Source: Urophycis tenuis
Lineage: Eukaryota > Chordata > Actinopteri > Gadiformes > Phycidae
Length of the DNA: 64,000 nucleotides
Direction: 5' to 3'
NCBI GenBank assembly: GCA_036785325.1
Contig: JAXIVH010000007.1
Location: forward strand, 12,088,518 to 12,152,517
Numbering within the stretch: the first letter of the stretch is position 1; each line of letters starts with the position of its first letter. The position numbers were made by a program, and so were the translations under genes. Shown here piece after piece: positions 9,070 through 18,520 of this stretch. Under the pieces are notes generated by a model. It was not told the origin of the DNA, searched no databases, and saw only the letters and a list, made by a program, of their open reading frames with translations.

Positions 9070-11757
9070 TCAGCACAGAATATAACGTTTGAGAGTCACC
9101 ATTAGTTTCCCACCTATTCTGTATGCTGAAAGGGGGAAAGCATCGTTAAGCTCTGACAGCGGAAGCACACACAGGGGCGGGGTTACATCAGAGTAACAAA
9201 CTTCATATGATCTAAGGTGCTCATGGTACCATGCACTCATTACTCTGCACACAAACATGATTTCTGTATGAACTGCAACAATCTGTGTGATCTGCCTAAA
9301 CTCAGGGAGACCTGAGCAGGATCCAGCAGAGACTACCATATCTGCCTTGTATGTAACTCCATCTAGACATATGGATGATGCTACAAGAACTGCTGCTGGC
9401 TTGTGGATTTTCTGACTGAGTACCCTCTGAACATTATCAGGGAAGGATGACACCGAGACTGTAGTGACTTTCTCCATCTCAACTGAAGGTTTGAAAAATG
9501 AGCTCGAGTCCAAATGATAGCTGACTGCTTTCTGGTGTTTCACAGCAAGTGTAAGGGCTACATTCCTGTAGTTCTGAGCGTCACGGATAACCTTTTTGAA
9601 AAATTTGTGCTTGCCCTCAAAGCGCATAGTCCAGACATCACACAGTGGCCCAAATGCCTTAATAAGTTGAGGGTAATGTTCAATGTAATGGTGTTTTGGT
9701 CGTAATCTTAACTCTGGGAATGTAGACTGCAGTAGTTCTCTGTGTTCTGCTAACTTGCACTCCAGGAAGTAGAGTGTCTCTTCAATAAACCTTGGGGCAA
9801 CTACTAACTCCACAATGTCTTTGACAAGCATGAGAACTTCCCATGCCTTTTCCCCCGGAGGGACATACTGACCAACAAGAAATGGAAGGAGCCTAATTAG
9901 GCACCAGTTCTCATGCGCATTTCCCCCGATTGTGCCTTTTGTGGAGAAGCCTTTTGTAATAGGCTGTGGCTGGTCAGTTTTGTCAGTAAAGGTGTATGTA
10001 AAGGACCTGATAGCCTGATTCAGCATTTCTAGATTAAAATATCCCTTGGAAATCAGATCTGAAAGGCACAAAGACAACTCTACGGGGACTATGCCCTCCA
10101 GAAGATCATGCATGAGGTCAGGAGGGTAACCTTTAACAACATGAAAGTGCTCCAGTTTTGCAGTCAAAGGGCACTCTTTTTTCACACCGTATGTTCTACA
10201 CAGTTCTGGGTTTTCCATCACTTCCTGTACTTGTTTGTCATGCCTGTCTTTGTCTCGGAGTTCAAAGGCACCAGAGCGCACCTCTTGTTGCTGAGTGTCA
10301 CTTCTACTTGCCATGCAGAATCTGCAGAACTTATCAACAGAGAAGCTCTCATAGAATCCTGCCAGTGCATGAGCACCTAGGTTGTCAGCAGCTACATACA
10401 AAACCGTTCCTTTCACACTTGCACCTAAGGCCTCTATGTAAACACCATCTTTTTCTAGTGACATCAGATCATGTATAAGTGGGTCCAGCACTTTCGCATA
10501 ACCACATTCTTTTACAGTGGTTGTGTTGCATATAAGAGCAAGTTGGATAGAGTTGAGTGATGCTCTATATTTTGCTGGCATATTGGCAATTACCCAGTAC
10601 ACAGCACACATCTTATGCTTTGTCTTCGACGTTCCTAACGGATTGGCGACTTCAAAGTCATCGATGTACAGCCCAATGGCAATTGTGAACTCATCACTAG
10701 TAAGAAGGCCATTTTCTCTGAAGTATACACCATCTACATGAGTTTTGTATTCATTTGGAACATGTATTTCTTCAGACATTGCTTTATCTAACACATCTGT
10801 CCTGCTCAGCAACTTCTGCAGCATTTGCTGTATGGGAACATATACAACCGATTTCTTATCTTTGTCAACTACATACTCTACAGGCATTACCAGCGGAAAT
10901 TTTGTTGACACATACGATGCTCTCTTTTTTGTGGTTGCTAAGGAACCAACTTTGCCGCAAAATGTTGTCATTACGTTGGTCTCTGAAACAGCAGTGCTAA
11001 CCTGTTTCACAATGGACTCATCTATCTCACAATCATACTCCTTAAGAATCATCTTCACCTTATGATGCAGAAGTGGCTCTGACAAATAATGTATATCACA
11101 AAGCTGTTTGATAACTTCCTGTACAGAGCGTTCAGGTATGTGGAGGATAGTCTGCATCTTTAAAAAAAGTGCAGCCAAGTTGTGCTCCAACTGCTTTTCC
11201 AAATCATGAAGATCTATCTCACAACCTTCTTCACTGACATCATCTATCTCCCCCATGTCTTCAGTAGGCCTTTGCTCATCTTGCTCATCACTTTCTTTGT
11301 TTTTATCACTTATGTCAACATCAAGTATTTCTTTCTTGAACATCTTCCAGTTATCTTCTCTATGTGCTTTACTTTTATGTGCATTGAAAGTTGAATACAC
11401 ACTGCTCTCAAATCTACAGCCTGCATATGGACACTGAACCTTTTGGTTAACTTTCAAGTGTCTGCTTCGGAGATGGGTGAAAAATTCAGTTTCAGAGCAG
11501 GGCTCAATGAATTCACACAACTGACAGCAGAATTTGACAGCTTCATCTTCTCCTGGTTGTTCCTCATGAGTTTTAGAGTGAACACGAGATAGGTGTGCTT
11601 TAAGGCTGTTTAAGGACTTAAATGTGCAGAAACAGTCCTGGTGCAAACAAGGAAATGATACTGTCCTTGTGTAATTTCCATGTTTTAACCGGTAGTGTTT
11701 CAATAGCTGCGCCCTCTTCCCACTAATAAAACCACAATATTTACACTTCCACTCCAT
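9070..11757 (-). CDS. EnSpm/CACTA (TNP2-like) transposase with four N-terminal C2H2 zinc fingers
   Basis: An uninterrupted 895-residue frame. Four C2H2 fingers occupy residues 5-26 (C5, C8, H21, H26), 37-60, 78-100 and 109-132. An acidic linker follows (about 145-185). The transposase region spans about 280-760, with YIDDFEVANPLG (D366/D367), AADNLGAHAL (D458), a CRFC knuckle (478-481), PDLMHDLLEG (547-555) and MRFEGKHKFF (E714). These acidic positions are the likely DDE-type catalytic set, by inference. The fingers probably bind the terminal repeats. The intact frame suggests the transposase could still be functional. It lies only 23 nt upstream of the second gene's ATG. Confidence 0.85.
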   Translation of the reverse strand: MEWKCKYCGFISGKRAQLLKHYRLKHGNYTRTVSFPCLHQDCFCTFKSLNSLKAHLSRVHSKTHEEQPGEDEAVKFCCQLCEFIEPCSETEFFTHLRSRHLKVNQKVQCPYAGCRFESSVYSTFNAHKSKAHREDNWKMFKKEILDVDISDKNKESDEQDEQRPTEDMGEIDDVSEEGCEIDLHDLEKQLEHNLAALFLKMQTILHIPERSVQEVIKQLCDIHYLSEPLLHHKVKMILKEYDCEIDESIVKQVSTAVSETNVMTTFCGKVGSLATTKKRASYVSTKFPLVMPVEYVVDKDKKSVVYVPIQQMLQKLLSRTDVLDKAMSEEIHVPNEYKTHVDGVYFRENGLLTSDEFTIAIGLYIDDFEVANPLGTSKTKHKMCAVYWVIANMPAKYRASLNSIQLALICNTTTVKECGYAKVLDPLIHDLMSLEKDGVYIEALGASVKGTVLYVAADNLGAHALAGFYESFSVDKFCRFCMASRSDTQQQEVRSGAFELRDKDRHDKQVQEVMENPELCRTYGVKKECPLTAKLEHFHVVKGYPPDLMHDLLEGIVPVELSLCLSDLISKGYFNLEMLNQAIRSFTYTFTDKTDQPQPITKGFSTKGTIGGNAHENWCLIRLLPFLVGQYVPPGEKAWEVLMLVKDIVELVVAPRFIEETLYFLECKLAEHRELLQSTFPELRLRPKHHYIEHYPQLIKAFGPLCDVWTMRFEGKHKFFKKVIRDAQNYRNVALTLAVKHQKAVSYHLDSSSFFKPSVEMEKVTTVSVSSFPDNVQRVLSQKIHKPAAVLVASSICLDGVTYKADMVVSAGSCSGLPEFRQITQIVAVHTEIMFVCRVMSAWYHEHLRSYEVCYSDVTPPLCVLPLSELNDAFPLSAYRIGGKLMVTLKRYILC

Positions 11758-11758
11758 C

Positions 11759-12060
11759 TTCAGCTAGCTGACGTTCCATGAACTAAGGAAAAATTACCGT
11801 TAGCCAACAGTGTAAAGCTTCTGAAAGATCTAGCCTATTTGAACTTGGCTTGAACACAATAGCCAACAAGCGAACTAAAAAAACCTTGAAGAGGCATGAC
11901 AGCTAAGAGTGGGACAAATAGCCAACTAACAAAGAATAAATCAAAATAAATCAAGACATTAAAGCTAATTAGCTAACTAATAATATGAGCTTGTGTGCAC
12001 CAACTTACCAGGATGTTTGTAGATCTGTGGGTTAGTGTGGGCTGCTTCACCGTCTCAGCT
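11759..12060 (-). promoter_or_regulatory. 5' leader and intron of the EnSpm transposase transcript
   Basis: On the minus strand a strong donor, CATCCTG|GTAAGTTG, lies at 12008. An acceptor-like TTTTTCCTTAG lies about 30 nt before the transposase ATG. This suggests a short non-coding first exon right of 12009 spliced to the transposase frame. A second acceptor-like tract, CTCTCTCTTTCTCCCGAG, ends just before the ATG of the downstream gene at 9046, so the same leader could be spliced alternatively to both genes. No TATA box is evident. Confidence 0.45.
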
Positions 12061-12178
12061 CAACTTTAGCTGTCTGGAAGTAGCAGAGTACAAAATAGTT
12101 TCAGGGTCCAGCGGACGTATCAGCTCAGTGTCACATTCTAAAACTGTTGGTCCCAATGCTTGATTCTGATTGGCTGAT

Positions 12179-12210
12179 AGGTGTACCTTATGAGACGGTA
12201 AGGTACACCT
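12179..12210. repeat. 12-bp perfect hairpin in the EnSpm subterminal region
   Basis: AGGTGTACCTTA at 12179-12190 and its exact inverse at 12199-12210 enclose an 8-base loop. It lies near the likely promoter side of the transposon. Confidence 0.65.
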
Positions 12211-12560
12211 GTCCCCATCCAACGCTGCTGCTGACCGCTTCACTGCATCACTCCGCGCATAGCAACGACGACGACAATAAAGAAACTCGGAACCGGCTTT
12301 TTCTGCTTTGTTATGGAATGGAAAGTTAACTTCGATTTGTTGGATGGACTAACTATGGTCGATAAACTGCTTGTGGAATGGGGCTGTTAAAAATAAAGTG
12401 ATTGCTTGCAAGCGACGTGTTGTTTCTGCAACCTGGCCGGGAACTACTTCCTTGTATCTGGGAACTACTTTGTTGCGCATCTAGTGAATTATTAATGAAA
12501 CGAAAGCGTTTTTATTGCTACATGATTTTTCATATTGCCGCGTTGGTAACAGTTTTAGAA

Positions 12561-12681
12561 TAGCAATTAGCCACTCGACGGTGTGAATCATGGAAAACGT
12601 CTGAGAGGCGTGATAAGTCCCTCGGCGTCTCAGCCGTTCCTTATTTTTCCATAATTCACACCCTCTCGTGACTAATTGCTA
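12561..12681. repeat. 121-bp imperfect hairpin in the EnSpm subterminal region
   Basis: TAGCAATTAG (12561) pairs with CTAATTGCTA (12672-12681), and GGTGTGAATCATGGAAAA (12580) pairs with one mismatch to the segment at about 12644-12662. The CTGAGAGGCG / CGGCGTCTCAG core also pairs. It is a candidate structural or transposase-binding site, or a small nested foldback element. Confidence 0.65.
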
Positions 12682-13020
12682 AATTAACAGCATGTAGACG
12701 TCTATTGTGTGACCGAGTACGCGTACCTGGACACCGCGACTCGAAGTGTAAACGGGGGGGCAGCTGCCCCGATTCTAGCTACCTCAGCTAGCAGTCGGGA
12801 CTGCAAAGCATGCAACCAGTGTCAGGTTCAAACTTACCGTTTCGTGGCTGAACTCAAGTGTGAAGTTGTCGTGGCTGAACGTTGTCGAAAATTTCAGTAG
12901 GCCTACAGCTGCTTTCCGTCTCTGTTCCGTCTCTCTTCTATCTCAAAAGTTCAATCATCAATGCCACTCAAAACTGGCATAAACTAGATTTTTGGCAGGC
13001 AAAACTTGATGATGATGAGT

Positions 13021-13258
13021 TGTTTGAACTCAAACACATAATTACAATAAGATAGGCCATTAAAAAGTACAGTTTACTCAGAATTCATGATTAATGTAAA
13101 GAAATGACACGTTTAAGTAGTACAAACTCGTAGAAACTACTGATTGGACTTAAAAACACAATTACAATAAGAAAAGACATGAAAAAGTTTATTGCAATCA
13201 GAATTAACAAGTAATGTCAATAAATTAGACACATTTAAGTAATATGAACTCAGTCTCT
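13021..13258. repeat. two tandem ~120-bp subterminal repeats of the EnSpm element
   Basis: ATTACAATAAGA recurs at 13041 and 13161, and the flanking sequence (GAATTxA...GTAATGT, ACACxTTTAAGTA) recurs with the same 120-bp period. Subterminal repeats in CACTA elements are bound by the transposon's own proteins. Here they stop 30 bp before the terminus. Confidence 0.65.
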
Positions 13259-13290
13259 TGAGTTGAATCAAAATCTGGGTTTACAGTGTA

Positions 13291-13393
13291 TCCAAAACTC
13301 AGACTAGGGGGTGGATTTGAGTTGCTCAAAATCTCTGGAACAACACGCAGTCGTAACCTCATCCTCATCCCCTGTCCCAATGAGGGTTATCAT
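13291..13393 (+). CDS. G2E3-like gene, exon 2, right half
   Basis: Directly after the right TA duplication the frame resumes as PKLRLGGGFELLKISGTTRS and runs to GGTTATCAT with the donor GTAAGA. With the left half (49 nt), one TA copy removed and the phase-1 base, the total is 153 nt, exactly 51 codons. Confidence 0.65.
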
Positions 13394-13591
13394 GTAAGAC
13401 ACTTGAAAGATCCCCAAACCCAGATTGGTCATGCCACTCTTTTCATACGACCACTCTAAAGGAACCTGAATCTGGAACCTGTAAGTTCCTCACTTTTCAA
13501 CTGGTGTTCCCATTTCAAAAATGCAGACTGAGAATGACAGTCACATAGTTATTGCTTTTTTTTTTTAATTTTAAAATGATCTTGTTCATAG

Positions 13592-13704
13592 GACAGTCAA
13601 CCAGATTGCAGTAATGAGGTAATTGGGCCACCTCAGAAATGTGTTGGGTGTGGAGAGGAGTTCCCTTTTTCACGCATAAAAGCTCATAGCAATGAATGCA
13701 TCAG
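13592..13704 (+). CDS. G2E3-like gene, exon 3 (zinc-binding motif)
   Basis: The acceptor TTCATAG ends at 13591 and the donor GTATGC follows 13704. The exon reads DSQPDCSNEVIGPPQKCVGC and then GEEFPFSRIKAHSNECI. C-x2-C with a following H-x3-C is a UBZ-like zinc-binding arrangement. Phase 0 in and phase 2 out match the neighbouring exons. Confidence 0.6.
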
Positions 13705-14361
13705 GTATGCTAGAGTCTACAGAACTAAAATATCACATTTGTTAATCACGCTGCATGTGTAGTCAGCCATGAGGTGTAAACATTTTGAGTGTGTGTATGT
13801 TAAACAATTGTAACTATTAGTTACAATTGTAACTATAGATGTCACAGGGCAAACATGACAAATCAGCATATCTAATGTTTTGTGGCAAGATGGAAAAACG
13901 ACTCAAACGGAGACAGTTGAAGTTCTTTATTCATCAATTGCCAACACAAGAATGAATGACAGAGAAAACGTGCCACAAACTCAAAGGGTACAAACCACGC
14001 CCCCTACCCGTAAACCTACTGGGTGAGAGACATAAACACGTGACATACAGTAAAGGCATATCAACAGACTGCCACAGTTTCATTATTGTGGGCCCAAATA
14101 TTAGTTATTTTGGTGCCAACAATCCCTCTGAAAAGCCATATTGTTCATACATTGTTGTGCATCCAAATGTGGAGGATATAGATCCTGGATATTGGTCTTG
14201 AGCGAAAGTTGAGTTTGAATGGAATTGATTTATTACATTTATATGGCCATCCTTTTCTACTTTTGAACTTTAGTTTTACTAGATTGCAGTGTTTTGTGAG
14301 TGTGTTATGCAATATAAAATATACTAGCCAAACTAACAAAAAATACCTCTTTTTACTCAAG
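13705..14361 (+). other. intron of the G2E3-like gene
   Basis: It contains a small palindromic patch around TTGTAACTATTAGTTACAA (about 13808-13826) and otherwise unassigned sequence. No second gene is seen. Confidence 0.5.
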
Positions 14362-14555
14362 ACCATCACAGAGCAGTGGTGAGGTAAAGGTTGAGGTTGC
14401 CACAGAGAGTGCCAACTCCTCCCGAAGTGAAGGTAGATTTGTCAGCATGTTGACGAGACCACAGGGGAGGGAGACAACAAGGGCCAACAACTCAAACTAC
14501 TCGGTGCCACCTCAGGGATGTGTGCCTGCTCCTGAGATAGCTGATCTAGATCCTG
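14362..14555 (+). CDS. G2E3-like gene, exon 4
   Basis: The acceptor TTTACTCAAG ends at 14361 and the donor GTTTGTG follows 14555. The frame is open with a polar Ser/Glu-rich composition (SQSSGEVKVEVATESANSSR) ending in PAPEIADLDP. It is likely a linker between the zinc-binding motif and the HECT-proximal part. Phases (2 in, 1 out) are consistent. Confidence 0.55.
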
Positions 14556-14660
14556 GTTTGTGACATAATCAAACATTACATAATTTATTTCAATAACTTG
14601 TTGCTCTCTGTATATTAATTGAGTCAGTAGTAATTTGAACATTTGAACAACTACTTTTAG

Positions 14661-14858
14661 ATTGTCAAGTTGCGCCAAATTCCACAGAGGCAGCAAAGAG
14701 ATTCAAAGAAGCCATTTTAAGTCAGCACGCAACTGGAAAATCTTTAAGTCTTACCATGGATCTTCGAGACAGTGCAGTGGACAGGGAAAGGGCGCTCCTC
14801 TCTTTTTATAAGATGGCTAATGTTGAGTGGGCTTGCCCCTTGACATGCACACTTCAGG
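14661..14858 (+). CDS. G2E3-like gene, exon 5
   Basis: The acceptor CTACTTTTAG ends at 14660 and the donor GTAAATTG follows 14858. It reads DCQVAPNSTEAAKRFKEAIL and ends LLSFYKMANVEWACPLTC then TLQG. The FYK...W...P..C/L pattern just before the HECT region resembles fish G2E3-like proteins. The expected following exons are not found before the transposon-filled interval. Confidence 0.6.
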
Positions 14859-14875
14859 GTAAATTGCTTACACAT

Positions 14876-15300
14876 CAGTAGCGTAGCTGGGCTGTATTCC
14901 ACATGGGTTTTGAGGTCAAAGGGGCCCGCCGTACACACCAATAGAGGACAGAAAAAAAGGCCAAAAAAGTGCATCAAGAATTAACCATGACAGTGATTAG
15001 AATTGCAATAGCCACCTTCTTTTATTGCCATTCCCCAGACCCTATACAAACAGTCAAATTAAATTAATACATAAATGACACACATGACCAACATAACATA
15101 AATAACACTTTCCCAATGCAATCCCAATACAAATAAATACACAAAATAAAATTAAAATAAAATAACTTAAGGTGCCATTACAGTTGCTTTTGATTTTAAT
15201 TTCTTTGGGGATAACGATGACCTGGACAAATGAGAATATTCACAGGCACAAAATAAATGAGTTTGCAACTTTGCATTACTGCCACTACTGAGCTAGAACT
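14876..15300 (-). mobile_element. 3' end and untranslated part of the hAT element
   Basis: CAGTAGCGTAGCTGGG at 14876, just inside the intron after exon 5, resembles a hAT terminal inverted repeat. It precedes the hAT C-terminal coding remnant to its right. The matching right end was not found, so the boundary is tentative. The 15000-15200 part is AT-rich and non-coding. Confidence 0.35.
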
Positions 15301-15939
15301 GTGTTTTTCTGTTCTTCATTCTGGCAAATGTCTCAACAACATTGTTAAAGTTAGCCTTCTCAGAAATCTCTCTCTCAATGAAAAGTAATGCCAGGTTTGA
15401 GAGAGTCATTGTTGGGCGCAGGTATGACTTAATTAGTTTAAGGCGACTGAAAGTGCACTCTACCTGTGCACTGCTTATTGGAACAGTGAGATAGATCCGA
15501 TATATTTTTCGAGGTTAGGATAAACTCGGTCTAAGTCATTTGCGATTAGAAAGGCAGAATCTCTGCAGTAAAAAGCCCTGCTCCATCAGGGAAGATGCCT
15601 TTGAAAATGTCTCTGAAAGCACAATATTCATCAACAAGACTTTCTGCATCATTCAGATCCTCTGAATAAAACTGTCCCAATTCATTTATTCTCTCTTGAA
15701 ATTGACTTGAAATTTAGCAGCTGTGTTGTGAAGGTCTGTAAAACGTTTCACAAACTGTTGGTCAAATACATCTAAAATGTAATAAAATGTCTCCACTTGA
15801 AAACGTCTTCTACTGTCAGATATAGGGTCATCTGTGGCCAGTTCCTCTGCAAAACGTTTTCTCGTTCGAACCCTAACCTCCTGGAACTCGGTGAATGTGT
15901 CACATTCTTTTGCTTGTTCTTTTGCAGATGCCTCAATAT

Positions 15940-16326
15940 TAGGGATGTCCGATAATATCGGCCAACCGATAATATCGGCCGATATTAACCTATTTTTGTA
16001 ATATCGGTTCATATCGTTATCGGTTTTACCACCGATAATGTGCTTGTGCATAAATATGGCACTTTTCCATAAGTTGAAATAGTGTCCTTATTTTTTATAG
16101 ACAGTGTTTATTTGTGAAATGCAATCTAGTGAGGCATCACAATAAAAGTAGATGATGTGTTAATTCCACAACAGGAGATATGGGACCTAAAATTAGTCTG
16201 GGCGAAAATAAAAACACCTGTATATATATCGGTATACCATATCGGTTGATATCGGAATCGGAAATTAAGAATTTGGACAATATCGGCTATTGGATATCGG
16301 CAAAAAGTCAATATCGGACATCCCTA
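15940..16326. mobile_element. 387-bp hAT-type MITE inserted in the hAT pseudogene
   Basis: The ends are TAGGGATGTCCGATA and its inverse TATCGGACATCCCTA. The exact 8-bp duplication CTCAATAT flanks both sides (15932-15939 and 16327-16334), diagnostic of hAT-type insertion. The interior repeats ATATCGG motifs in both orientations. Removing it and one duplication rejoins the host frame as NNIEASAKEQ. Confidence 0.85.
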
Positions 16327-17940
16327 CTCAATATTATTAAAGCCCACTTCAGATCTTAAACCTTTCAAAGCATTAGCACAGCTGTCAATTTGCTCAATTG
16401 CAGAGTTTAAATCGATTGATTCTTTCTGAAGGTAGTTTGATAGAGAATATGTTTTTTCTAAAACAATGCTCCAGAAATTGAGCATGAACATAAACTCAAA
16501 TGTGTCAAGTGTGGCTAGCAGACCTTTTGCATCTGCTACAGCTTTTGGTTCTGAGTGTGCATCATCAATAATTATTTCAAGTGCCACTATGATTGCTGGC
16601 ATACTCTTAATTACGGCTTTGGTGGCTCGCTTTCGCGATGCCCACCTTGTATCACTGAGAGGTTTCCATGTTAAAGCTGTATCCTGTATCATTTTGTCCT
16701 GTTGTTCTGTTAGTTTTCTGTAACGAGGTAAACTCAATGTTAAAAAGCAATACAACTGTTCAAGGGTACCAAAGAAGAGTTTCCCAGCTGTGCATGATGT
16801 CGCAGAATCAAGAAGAATGAGGTTTAGATTATGGGCACACCAGTGCACATACAGAGCTTAAGAGCTACACACTCTTTTGAAGGCCTGATATGTGACCAGA
16901 CATAGTTTTGGCACCTGCCGCTGGACAGCTCCTCAAACTTAATGAATCTCTCAACACTTTTACCACTCTTATTGACATACCTTATGGACAATGAGAACTG
17001 ATCCACTCTAGAAATATCAATTGTTGAATCAACAATGACAGAGTAAAAACAGCATCCTTAATTTCTTTTATAATCATTTGCAGTGTCTCATTGCCAAGGC
17101 ATGTGATAAGCTCATTTTGAGATTCTGGACTTATGTATTTATAGCCCCTGTTGACTTTGCTGATGTGGTTATCGATGATAGTATTTTGCCGATAGCTTTA
17201 ACAGTTTCGAGAAAGTTGCCCTTGTTAACAGTTGGTGCTCCTAGGCCAGCATACTCTCTATGTCCCCTGAAGGGAAGGCCTTGCTTAGATAAAAACAGAG
17301 TAACATCCACCAACCTTTTAAGTACTCTCCTATTTTTCTCAATGGCCGGTCTTTCTGCCCGCACAAGTCCTGCGATGACAGTTTTATCCTCAGTAATGCG
17401 ATATTTAGTAAGGAATAAAGTCTTCTCCGCCTTGCGGTGTGCTGGTAACGCTTCATGGTGCTTTATCCTATTCATTCCTTTGTGAAAAGCATCAAAGCCC
17501 TTGTTGGGATCAGACCAAATGGTTTGTCCTTTTCAGCAAAAAGCCGAAAATAAAAACAAAACATCTTGCCAGAAAGAGGAGAATACACCGGCCAGTGTCT
17601 ATCTATACTGACTTTGCCACTTGTCTCTTTGTACCACTGTATTTTAAACTTGTCGTCATGCCAATTTGTTACAAAATCTGAAAAGTTATCTTTTAACCCA
17701 GGCTGGCATGGACCATGTTGGACAAGGGCTCTGACTTTTGCTGTGCTTAGAGTTTCATTTTTAAAAAGAAATGGATCTGAGGGATATGCTTGGGTGTAGT
17801 CCAGTAGTGGCTTGTCTAGTCCAACAGTTGCCTCATCCTCACTTGCCATATCCTGTGCAAAAATATGAGAAAAAAAAGTTTTTCAATTGTTTGTTTTCGA
17901 GGTACTGTTTCAACATGTTTTTGGGCCAGCAACAAAGTTA

Positions 17941-18419
17941 TCATCCTCAGAGTCACCATTGGTGGTGGTATTGGGTATTATCCTCAGAGTCACCATTGGT
18001 GGTGGTATTGGGCATCATCCTCAGAGTCACCATTGGTGGTGGTATTGGGCATCATCCTCAGAGTCACCATTGGTGGTGGTATTGGGTATTATCCTCAGAG
18101 TCACCATTGGTGGTGGTATTGGGCATCATCCTCAGAGTCACCATTGGTGGTGGTATTGGGTATTATCCTCAGAGTCACCATTGGTGGTGGTATTGGGCAT
18201 CATCCTCAGAGTCACCATTGGTGGTGGTATTGGGTATTATCCTCAGAGTCACCATTGGTGGTGGTATTGGGCATCATCCTCAGAGTCACCATTGGTGGTG
18301 GTATTGGGCATCATCCTCAGAGTCACCATTGGTGGTGGTATTGGGCATCATCCTCAGAGTCACCATTGGTGGTGGTATTGGGCATCATCCTCAGAGTCAC
18401 CATTGGTGGTGGTATCAAA
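17941..18419. repeat. 37-bp minisatellite, 13 copies
   Basis: The unit TCATCCTCAGAGTCACCATT plus GGTGGTGGTATTGGGCA repeats from 17941 to 18419 with only a CAT/TAT alternation between copies. 37 is not a multiple of three and no frame contains a stop, so all three forward frames are open. On the minus strand one phase matches the flanking coding sequence (DTTTNGDSEDD), so the array arose from the acidic exon of the hAT gene. Confidence 0.9.
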
Positions 18420-18520
18420 GTCATTATCAGAATGAAATCCCTCTTCATCCCTACCGCTGACCGCCATCTCCTCAGCATCCAGCCCCGCTTCATCATCATG
18501 CTGCTCTTCCTCAATATATC

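Larger units (their letters stand above)
5017..13288 (-). mobile_element. EnSpm/CACTA DNA transposon, complete ends, 8,272 bp
   Basis: The element begins CACTGTAAACCC at 5017 and ends with the exact inverse GGGTTTACAGTG at 13288. Each side is flanked by TA (5015-5016 and 13289-13290), a target duplication in the 2-3 bp range known for CACTA elements. It encodes on the minus strand a TNP2-like transposase (9070-11757) and a second spliced gene (6564-9046). Subterminal DNA is rich in hairpins and short repeats, as in other CACTA elements. The ends look intact, so it may be fairly young, although the second gene carries a frameshift and a foldback element has inserted at 5553-6456. Confidence 0.85.
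15300..18520 (-). pseudogene. ZMYM1-like hAT transposase gene, decayed
   Basis: Read on the minus strand, the order is: an acidic N-terminal exon (EEEQHDDEAGLDAEEM, 18520-18420); the 37-bp minisatellite; an acceptor TTTTTGCACAG before MASEDEATVGLDKPLL at about 17849; a TTF-type finger-like part (HWPVYSPLSGKMFCFYF, then NRIKHHE); a DUF4371-like part with GNFLETVKAIGK and VIVDSTIDISRVDQFSL; HCAHNLNLI-type and TRWASRKRATKAV motifs; and a C-terminal dimerisation part with SNLALLFIEREISEKANFNN near 15330-15410. Frames change near 17530, 17070 and 16880, and a 387-bp MITE interrupts it at 15940. It cannot encode an intact transposase. Confidence 0.72.

Noticed and set aside
17941..18419. CRISPR-like appearance of regular repeats
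   Set aside because: The repeats are contiguous with no unique spacers, and the genome is eukaryotic; this is a minisatellite.
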